Part shown: piece after piece, positions 6,130-11,476 of the stretch
Position numbering within the stretch: the first letter of the stretch is position 1
How the letters are laid out: each line of letters opens with the position of its first letter
Origin: Desulfamplus sp.
Lineage (GTDB): Bacteria > Desulfobacterota > Desulfobacteria > Desulfobacterales > Desulfobacteraceae
Reading direction: 5' to 3'
NCBI GenBank assembly: GCA_015232935.1
Contig: JADFYT010000029.1
Span: 1 to 13,879 of the forward strand
Length of the DNA: 13,879 bases
Program-made: the position numbers and the translations under genes
Notes under the pieces: generated by a model
Told to the model about the DNA's origin: nothing
What the model saw: only the letters and a program-made list of their open reading frames with translations
Databases searched by the model: none

Positions 6130-6532
6130 AAGCATCCCGCCTCTTCTCAGGGTTAGTCAAAAGAAAAAATTTCCCTGTTATAAAAAAATGCCCGCCCAAA
6201 AAAAATAAGTCCCCCATTTTTTCCATCTTTTGCAACCTGCTTTAAAAAAAATAGATGCTGCTGACAACTCAGGCAACACCCAAACATAAGCAGATGTGCT
6301 GCAATTAATATCTGATTGAAATTCCCGAGCAGCAAACCTTCATAGCCGTTGCAAGGTCACCCCGAATCATTAAAATAAAAATGTATTTTCATGGCAAAAT
6401 AAGCTGAATACAATTTTTTATTCTTTTTATTGATTATGATGAAAACTACGGATTGCTTTTTGCTTATATTTTTTTACAGAGATAGAATAAAACATGGACA
6501 ACCTTACAATTCCTAAGAAATAGGTGAACACA
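6130..6532. other. AT-rich non-coding stretch upstream of the 161-residue gene
   Basis: The stretch is dominated by A-runs and T-runs (for example 6160-6260 and 6410-6480) with pyrimidine-rich patches. A 60-codon minus-strand frame (6153-6335) with only a TTG start looks spurious: it is rich in F, Q and N from the homopolymer runs and resembles nothing I know. No tRNA or known riboswitch was recognised. The right end holds the promoter candidate at 6449-6470. Confidence 0.5.
6449..6470 (+). promoter_or_regulatory. Candidate promoter (sigma-54-like or sigma-70) for the 161-residue gene
   Basis: A GG (6450-6451), ten bases, then GC (6462-6463) gives the sigma-54 spacing. The -12 element TTGCT is perfect but the -24 element CGGATTG is poor. 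The overlapping TATATT (6465-6470) could instead be a sigma-70 -10 without a good -35. The start would be about 55-60 nt before the ATG at 6533. Confidence 0.25.
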
Positions 6533-7018
6533 ATGATAGAGTCAATCAAGGCTTATGCTACTACCAAACAAGATAGTACCATCAGCAAGACAGGAAGCAG
6601 TGAAAACGCGGAGATGTTCAAACAGTTGCTTGGCAATGCTGTTCAAAACAAAACAGAAACGACTCATGATGCAAGAACAACTCATGAGCTAATCTCTACT
6701 GGTGCATTGCAAGAGATCTCTTCAATCAAAAATATTGCACTTGATAGCCCGTTGTCGGAAATTGAAAAAAAGACCGATGAACTGATTGAAAACTTGAGTC
6801 TGTATTCAAACCTGTTGGGAAATCCTGAAGCATCTCTCAGAGATATGGACAGCCTGTTGCAAAATATCAACACAAATGCCAACAATCTGCTTAAAGAGAC
6901 ACTTGACTCAGGAAAAGCTGACCAGGGCTTGATGGACATTGTTCGCGAGTGTGCCATTACAGCACACTCAGAATATATAAAATTTCAAAGGGGAGATTAT
7001 CTTGACGGGTTTGCCTGA
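6533..7018 (+). CDS. Hypothetical protein, 161 residues
   Basis: I do not recognise this protein. It is polar, Ser/Thr/Asn-rich at the N-terminus and helical afterwards, with no signal peptide or membrane segment. Two heptad-like stretches (SPLSEIEKKTDELIENLSLYSNLL and ASLRDMDSLLQNI) suggest a coiled-coil or helical bundle. The C-terminus ends CAITAHSEYIKFQRGDYLDGFA. The ATG at 6533 is preferred over an in-frame GTG at 6524 because AGGTGA lies five bases before the ATG. The composition resembles secreted or chaperone-type flagellar and type III-associated proteins, and flgM is the nearest plus-strand gene, but a flagellar role is only a guess. The last 22 bases overlap the 3' end of hisF on the other strand. 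Confidence 0.7.
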   Translation: MIESIKAYATTKQDSTISKTGSSENAEMFKQLLGNAVQNKTETTHDARTTHELISTGALQEISSIKNIALDSPLSEIEKKTDELIENLSLYSNLLGNPEASLRDMDSLLQNINTNANNLLKETLDSGKADQGLMDIVRECAITAHSEYIKFQRGDYLDGFA

Positions 7019-7800
7019 TATGTATGAGCTGGCCTGATTTTGATACCCTGCTGCACAAGATAACTCTTGATATCCTCAATGGTATAAGTTCCATAATGCA
7101 CCATGGATGCGATCAGGGCAGCATCCGCATGGCCTGTTGTCAACACCTGGGCCAGATGCTCGGGTTTACCGGCTCCGCCTGAAGCTATAACCGGAATGGT
7201 AACATTATCTGAAATCAGGCGGGTCAGATCCATCTCATAACCATCTTTTGTGCCATCTGCATCGATTGAGTTGAGACAGATCTCTCCTGCACCCAGCAAC
7301 TGCCCCTTTTGTGCCCACTCCAAAGCATCAAGCCCAACGTATGTTCGTCCGCCATTTATAACGATTTCATACCCGGACGGAATGCCTTTTTTCTCCCCCA
7401 CATGCTTGACATCCATCCCCAGAACCACACACTGATTTCCAAAAGCCCTAGCTCCCTGAGATATGATTTCAGGATTTTTAACAGCCGCGGAATTGACACT
7501 TACCTTTTCAGCACCAGCAAGCAGCACTGCCCGCATATCCTCAAGAGTTCTGATTCCACCGCCTACGGAGAATGGAATAAAAATGGTTTCAGCTACTCTG
7601 CGTACCACATCAATCATGATATTGCGTTTCTCATGAGAAGCCGTGATATCATAAAATACAAGCTCATCAGCACCGGCTTCATAATAGAAACGAGCCATCT
7701 CAACCGGATCTCCAATATCCACATTATTCTCAAACTTGATACCTTTGGTTGTTCTTCCTTCACGAACATCAAGGCATGGGATAATTCTTTTACTCAGCAT
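6997..7800 (-). CDS. hisF: Imidazole glycerol phosphate synthase, cyclase subunit HisF
   Basis: HisF joins PRFAR with ammonia supplied by HisH to give imidazole glycerol phosphate and AICAR in histidine synthesis. From the ATG at 7800 the protein is 267 residues and begins MLSKRIIPCLDV, the family's canonical start. This numbering puts the two catalytic aspartates exactly at D11 and D130. Phosphate-binding motifs are present (FSVGGGIRTLEDM, IASGGAG). A GGAG lies about 11 bases upstream. In-frame upstream starts (ATG 7848, TTG 7854) would add residues foreign to the family and overlap hisH, so they are less likely. A short C-terminal extension (IRPAHTYQANPSR) is unusual and ends inside the overlap with the convergent gene. 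It lies 35 bp after hisH, in the same operon. Confidence 0.95.
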   Translation of the reverse strand: MLSKRIIPCLDVREGRTTKGIKFENNVDIGDPVEMARFYYEAGADELVFYDITASHEKRNIMIDVVRRVAETIFIPFSVGGGIRTLEDMRAVLLAGAEKVSVNSAAVKNPEIISQGARAFGNQCVVLGMDVKHVGEKKGIPSGYEIVINGGRTYVGLDALEWAQKGQLLGAGEICLNSIDADGTKDGYEMDLTRLISDNVTIPVIASGGAGKPEHLAQVLTTGHADAALIASMVHYGTYTIEDIKSYLVQQGIKIRPAHTYQANPSR

Positions 7801-7835
7801 TTCTAAAATATCTCCATCAGAGAAAAATTTGCGTA

Positions 7836-8624
7836 TCACGGTTTCCATGTGCAAAAATTTCTTAATATCATCAGGCCTGGCTCACCGCTTTTTTCAAGAT
7901 GAAACTGAGTTGCAAAAAGATTGTCCCTCCCGATTGCCGAGGCAAAGACAATCCCATACTCTGTTGTGCCATATACGTCGCCTTGATCAACAGGCACGGG
8001 AAAATAGCTGTGAACAAAATAAAATTCATCTTCTGCTTTTATTCCTTTTAGCAACGGATGATCCTTGACTATATCAAGGCCATTCCATCCCATGTGAGGA
8101 ACTTTCAGCATAACCTGATCAGTCTCAACATCATTCATAGATTTAGTATCATCCACCGATTTAGCAGAATCAACCGGTTTAGTAAATTTATCATTGGAAG
8201 AAGCCCCGCAACTGCAAGCTCCGGCAGACCTTTCAGACAGGGGTGAACTAATTTTACCTTCAATCGTACAAGAGTTCATATTACCTGTAATCATATTTCT
8301 GAAAAATTCCCTGGCCTCACCTGAAATAAGACCCAGACAAAGAGCATCATTCTCCTCACTTCTATCCATAATAATCTGGCATCCAACACAGATTCCAAGC
8401 ATTGGGGTTTTTGATTCAAAAGCTTTTTTAAGCGCAAGGTCAATGCCCTTTTTCTGCATCATCTCCATGGCAGCACCGGCAGCACCGACACCTGGAAATA
8501 TAACCCGCTCTGCCGCGGCAATCTTTTCAGGGTTGTCAGTAATTACAGAATCATACCCCAAATATGAGACTGCCCGTGCCACACTGGTAAGATTGCCTGC
8601 CCCGTAATCAACAATAACTATCAT
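7836..8624 (-). CDS. hisH: Imidazole glycerol phosphate synthase, glutaminase subunit HisH, with a large insertion
   Basis: HisH hydrolyses glutamine and channels ammonia to HisF. The class I amidotransferase triad is present: C79 in GICVGCQ, H242 and E244 in QFHLEKSG (the usual proline between them is leucine). The oxyanion segment PGVGAAGAAM and the VPHMGWN motif are also there. The protein is 262 residues against the usual 200-210. The excess is a polar insertion at about residues 107-171, between LISGEAREF and LKVPHMGWN. It is rich in S, D, K and T, includes CSCG, and ends in a six-residue repeat (DKFTKP/VDSAKS/VDDTKS/MNDVET). The ATG at 8624 has GAGGTGAG upstream. The flanking catalytic parts are intact, so the enzyme is probably functional. 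hisF follows on the same strand. Confidence 0.94.
   Translation of the reverse strand: MIVIVDYGAGNLTSVARAVSYLGYDSVITDNPEKIAAAERVIFPGVGAAGAAMEMMQKKGIDLALKKAFESKTPMLGICVGCQIIMDRSEENDALCLGLISGEAREFFRNMITGNMNSCTIEGKISSPLSERSAGACSCGASSNDKFTKPVDSAKSVDDTKSMNDVETDQVMLKVPHMGWNGLDIVKDHPLLKGIKAEDEFYFVHSYFPVPVDQGDVYGTTEYGIVFASAIGRDNLFATQFHLEKSGEPGLMILRNFCTWKP
8121..8192 (-). repeat. 18-bp degenerate tandem repeat inside hisH
   Basis: About four units of 18 bp are seen. The clearest plus-strand units are GATTTAGTATCATCCACC, GATTTAGCAGAATCAACC and GGTTTAGTAAATTTATCA. They keep frame and encode six-residue repeats within the HisH insertion. The repeat unit is the likely source of the extra length, by slippage or unequal duplication. 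Confidence 0.7.
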
Positions 8625-8656
8625 AAATTTGTCTCACCTCATCAAATCAAACTAAT

Positions 8657-8685
8657 TTTAAAATCAAGGGTTAGTTTTGTTTCAA
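8657..8685 (-). promoter_or_regulatory. Weak candidate promoter for hisHF
   Basis: On the minus strand, TTGAAA (8680-8685, 5 of 6) and TTTAAA (8657-8662, 4 of 6) are 17 bp apart, within the 152-bp gap after mazG. The direct repeats at 8664-8692 overlap it. hisHF may thus have its own start in addition to read-through from cvpA-mazG. Confidence 0.3.
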
Positions 8686-8692
8686 GGGTTAG
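8664..8692. repeat. Direct repeat of 11 bp upstream of hisH
   Basis: TCAAGGGTTAG occurs exactly at 8664-8674 and 8682-8692, with an 18-bp period, across the -35 and spacer of the candidate hisHF promoter. Nearby, GTCGGGT (8695-8701) and ACCCGAC (8739-8745) form a long-range inverted repeat. Tandem sites of this kind often bind a regulator; none is identified here. Confidence 0.45.
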
Positions 8693-8776
8693 CAGTCGGG
8701 TGAAAAAACTCTCTCAAGATGGAATCATATCAAAATCTACCCGACACTTTAAACCTGAAGAAACCGTGGTTGATAT

Positions 8777-9739
8777 TCAAAAGGCCATTTCTTTTGCCTC
8801 ATCCCAAAGAGATTCCAGTTCCTGACGCGGCACATCTTTCAACAGAGATCCTCTTTCCGCAAGCATCCGCTCCATATACCTGAACCTTTTTTCGAATTTA
8901 CCTGTAGAACTGTTGAGGGCAACCTCAGGATGAATGCCTGCAAGTCGGGCGACATTGCCAAGAGTAAAGAGCACATCTCCAAACTCCATCTCAATATCAC
9001 TCTTATCCCCTCCAGAAAGGGCATTTATAAACTCATTCCACTCCTCTGATGCCTTCTGGATTACCTCATAGATATCTTTCCAGTCAAACCCTGCTCTTAC
9101 AGCACGCTCTGAAATTTTGTAGGAACGCATCAAAGCCGGCATGCCAGCAGGTACAGAGTCAAGAACCGAAGCTGTTTTTTTTATGTATATATCCTGATTC
9201 TCCTGTTTTTCCATCCCCGCATCAAGACTACCCTCTTTTTTAATCTTTGCCTCCTGCTTCTCCTCTTTCTTGATATTTTCCCAGGCAGCCCACAACTCCT
9301 CTTCGCTGTTCACAGAATTTTGTCCATACACATGAGGATGTCTTCGAATCATCTTGGCAGCACTTTTGGCAATACTTTTATCAATGTCAAAAGCACCCTT
9401 TTCCCTGTAAATCTCGGCAATAAAAACAAGCTGAAAAAGAACGTCACCAATCTCCTCGCACACATCATCCGGATCATCTTCTTCAATGGCAGCCAGAAGC
9501 TCATACATCTCTTCAACCATGCATTTCCACATGGTTCGGGGAGTCTGTTTTCTGTCCCAGGGGCAACCATTCTCCCCGCGAAGGGTCTGTATGATTTTCA
9601 CAAGCCTTGATAAGCCTTCTATTTCTCCGGAAGACTCTCTTTTTCCGGAACTGCTGTTTTTGCTCTCTCCATAGCCTTCAGGGTCAAGCCCGCCGGTATT
9701 GATGCCTTTTCTTGTATTGACATTTGCTGCTGTTTCCAA
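8777..9739 (-). CDS. mazG: Nucleoside triphosphate pyrophosphohydrolase MazG
   Basis: MazG hydrolyses (d)NTPs to monophosphates and pyrophosphate, a housecleaning and stress function. This 320-residue form has both MazG domains: residues 44-157, with GCPWDRKQTPRT and the EExxE/ExxD metal motif (E76, E77, E80, E96, D99), and about 190-320, with a second motif (E232, E233, E236, E252, D255). E. coli MazG has 263 residues; the extra length is a polar N-terminal tail of about 40 residues and a charged, Lys/Glu-rich linker near 157-188. The best start I can find is TTG at 9739, with AGAGG 11 bases upstream; the next in-frame candidate (GTG near 9601) would remove part of the conserved first helix. 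The gene therefore overlaps cvpA by 121 bp. It sits in a cvpA-mazG-hisH-hisF series. Confidence 0.9.
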   Translation of the reverse strand: METAANVNTRKGINTGGLDPEGYGESKNSSSGKRESSGEIEGLSRLVKIIQTLRGENGCPWDRKQTPRTMWKCMVEEMYELLAAIEEDDPDDVCEEIGDVLFQLVFIAEIYREKGAFDIDKSIAKSAAKMIRRHPHVYGQNSVNSEEELWAAWENIKKEEKQEAKIKKEGSLDAGMEKQENQDIYIKKTASVLDSVPAGMPALMRSYKISERAVRAGFDWKDIYEVIQKASEEWNEFINALSGGDKSDIEMEFGDVLFTLGNVARLAGIHPEVALNSSTGKFEKRFRYMERMLAERGSLLKDVPRQELESLWDEAKEMAF

Positions 9740-10251
9740 ATCTCTTTTATCCTCTCTATTTTAATTTTCAGATCACCTTTCAATTCTCTGGAGATGAATA
9801 TGGTTGCCATCTCTGAAACATGGGCAACATAAGGGGCAAGCGTAGATTTTCTTATAAATTCAGGTTCTCTTGGCAAAAAAGCTGTAAGAGCGACAAAAAC
9901 AACGGACGCAACAAGAAGCCCCTTTAATGCTCCGAAGATCATGCCAAATACCTTGTCAATCCATCCAAGAAATGCAATTTTCAGAAACTTTCTGATATAA
10001 TGTGCCAACATGCCGGTCATGGAGACAATTATACAAAAAAGGAGGCAAAAGCAGGCTATATTGCCATATGCTCCCCAGTTACTGATCCATGGTGCAAGAT
10101 AGTCTGCAAGCTCTCCATAATATGTATATGCCCAATAAAAACCTGCTATCACTCCTGCTATTGAACTGACTTCCTTGATGAATCCACTGAAGAATCCTCT
10201 TATGAGCCCAAAAAGGATAACAATAACAATAAAGATATCCATACCATTCAT
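9619..10251 (-). CDS. cvpA: CvpA family membrane protein
   Basis: This 210-residue inner-membrane protein has four predicted membrane segments (about 4-20, 28-45, 63-84, 101-125). It shows CvpA-type features: D5 followed by IVIVILFGLIRGFFSGFIKE, the GWIDKVFGMIFGALKGLL motif near 96-113, and a soluble basic C-terminal tail. CvpA was named for colicin V production in E. coli; its biochemical role is unclear. The ATG at 10251 follows GTGGTGA; a second ATG three codons later is possible. The C-terminal 40 residues are encoded in DNA shared with the start of mazG. It is the first gene of the minus-strand series, divergent from phoH. Confidence 0.87.
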   Translation of the reverse strand: MNGMDIFIVIVILFGLIRGFFSGFIKEVSSIAGVIAGFYWAYTYYGELADYLAPWISNWGAYGNIACFCLLFCIIVSMTGMLAHYIRKFLKIAFLGWIDKVFGMIFGALKGLLVASVVFVALTAFLPREPEFIRKSTLAPYVAHVSEMATIFISRELKGDLKIKIERIKEIWKQQQMSIQEKASIPAGLTLKAMERAKTAVPEKESLPEK

Positions 10252-10308
10252 ATAATCACCACTTTTGTGCCGTTACCTTGTTAATTTGATCGCAAGTCGC
10301 AAGTTCTC

Positions 10309-10347
10309 ATTGCCATAATAAAGATAAAGATTGCCATAAAGATAAAG
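10309..10347. repeat. Short tandem duplication between cvpA and phoH
   Basis: ATTGCCATAATAAAGATAAA (plus a final G; 10309-10329) is followed directly by ATTGCCATAAAGATAAAG (10330-10347), the same unit with a 3-nt deletion. A 7-bp tandem CGCAAGT pair lies just to the left (about 10291-10304). The region would be upstream of cvpA on the minus strand. It may be a duplicated binding site or simple slippage. Confidence 0.5.
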
Positions 10348-10449
10348 AGGTTTGACTGTTTTTTTTATCGTTGTGCCTCAATCAAGGAGCTGTGTCCAGC
10401 ACTCAGTCTTCCTATAAATTGAAAGGCATCATTATCAGGTACCCCTCTT

Positions 10450-10485
10450 TTGAGTCAAGTTTTTATTGACCTTTTATAGTATAGT
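10450..10485 (+). promoter_or_regulatory. Candidate phoH promoter with a short palindrome
   Basis: TATAGT occurs twice (10475-10480 and 10480-10485) as a -10 candidate. The nearest -35 is TTGAGT (10450-10455) with a long 19-bp spacer. GTCAA/TTGAC (10454-10458 and 10466-10470) form an inverted repeat over the spacer. Transcription from here would leave a leader of only about 10-15 nt before the phoH ATG. Confidence 0.3.
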
Positions 10486-10501
10486 GTGCGATCTATGCCA
10501 C

Positions 10502-11476
10502 ATGAAAGAGATCACGTTTGACAACATTACTACGGCAAGGGAGCTTTTTGGTAATCATAACTACAACCTTGCAAGAATTTCAGAAGCCACTGGAGTCAAA
10601 ATAGATAATAGGGGTAACACCCTTATTATCAAAGGTGATACAGAAAATATTATTCTGACCGAGAAAATGCTGAAGCAGCTTTACGGCCTTGTACAGGAGA
10701 AGTTCTGCATCCACCCTGCTGACATTGAAACTGCGGCTTTGGCCCTTCGCAACGACAGCTCATGCAGACTCAAAAACATATTTCTTGATACCATCCTTAC
10801 TACCTCCAAAAAAAAGAATATTGCCCCCAGAAGCCCCAATCAAAAACTGTATGTTGAGGCTGTCAGGACAAATGATATGGTTTTTGCCATCGGTCCCGCT
10901 GGTACAGGAAAAACATACCTTGCAATGGCAATGGCAGTGGCTGCACTCACCAAAGGAGAAATCAGCAGAATCATTCTGACAAGACCTGCTGTTGAAGCTG
11001 GAGAAGCCTTGGGATTTTTACCCGGAGACCTGTCAGAAAAAATCAATCCATACCTGCGGCCTCTTTACGATGCCCTCCACGACATGCTCTCGATCGACCG
11101 TGCAAGAGAGCTTATCGACCAGGGAACCATTGAAATAGCCCCTTTGGCATTTATGCGTGGCAGAACACTCAATAACGCGTTCATAATCCTTGATGAGGCA
11201 CAAAATACCACCTCGGAACAGATGAAAATGTTTTTAACGCGTATCGGCTACAGTTCAAGAGCTCTTATTACAGGTGACATTACCCAGATTGACCTGCCGG
11301 CAGGAAAAAAATCAGGACTTGTTGAGGCAAAAAAAATCCTGCAAGATATTCAGGGACTCAAATTCATCTTTTTTAATAACAACGATGTGGTCAGACACAG
11401 GCTTGTATCAAGAATAATCGAAGCCTATGACAAAGACTCCAGCACAAAGAAAATGAATAAAAATGAAACAAGATAA
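10502..11476 (+). CDS. PhoH family ATPase (PhoL/YbeZ type)
   Basis: This 324-residue cytoplasmic nucleotide-binding protein belongs to the PhoH-like family, which is linked to YbeY, RNA processing and ribosome maturation. The N-terminal 70 residues form a KH-like segment (NLARISEATGVKIDNRGNTLIIKG). The ATPase core has Walker A GPAGTGKT (131-138), the family signature RPAVEAGEALGFLPGDL (161-177), PYLRPLYDAL, APLAFMRGRTL, Walker B FIILDEAQN (227-235), and a late DVVRHRLVSRII. The frame is open to a TTG at 10466, but the ATG at 10502 fits the family N-terminus better. No Shine-Dalgarno is visible before it. Its last 14 bases overlap the next gene, the PgpH-family phosphodiesterase, an arrangement (phoH-pgpH-ybeY) common in many bacteria, so ybeY is expected just outside the window. 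Confidence 0.92.
   Translation: MKEITFDNITTARELFGNHNYNLARISEATGVKIDNRGNTLIIKGDTENIILTEKMLKQLYGLVQEKFCIHPADIETAALALRNDSSCRLKNIFLDTILTTSKKKNIAPRSPNQKLYVEAVRTNDMVFAIGPAGTGKTYLAMAMAVAALTKGEISRIILTRPAVEAGEALGFLPGDLSEKINPYLRPLYDALHDMLSIDRARELIDQGTIEIAPLAFMRGRTLNNAFIILDEAQNTTSEQMKMFLTRIGYSSRALITGDITQIDLPAGKKSGLVEAKKILQDIQGLKFIFFNNNDVVRHRLVSRIIEAYDKDSSTKKMNKNETR

Noticed and set aside
6153..6335. 60-codon minus-strand frame in the gap after flgM
   Set aside because: It has only a TTG start, no ribosome site at a proper distance, and a composition that follows the homopolymer runs. No family resemblance is visible.
6280..6370. c-di-GMP (GEMM) riboswitch suggested by GCAAACC-like and GCAAGG-like segments near the flagellar genes
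   Set aside because: The order and pairing of the conserved GEMM core and its receptor helix could not be matched on either strand.
7309..7806. 165-codon plus-strand frame opposite hisF
   Set aside because: It is a shadow of the strongly conserved HisF coding strand and has no ribosome site or recognisable motifs.
6997..8624. HisH/HisF paralogues for sugar acetamidino modification (WbuY/WbuZ type), suggested by nearby flagellar genes
   Set aside because: HisF keeps D11 and D130 and the standard CLDV start, and HisH keeps the full triad, so ordinary histidine biosynthesis is the better reading.
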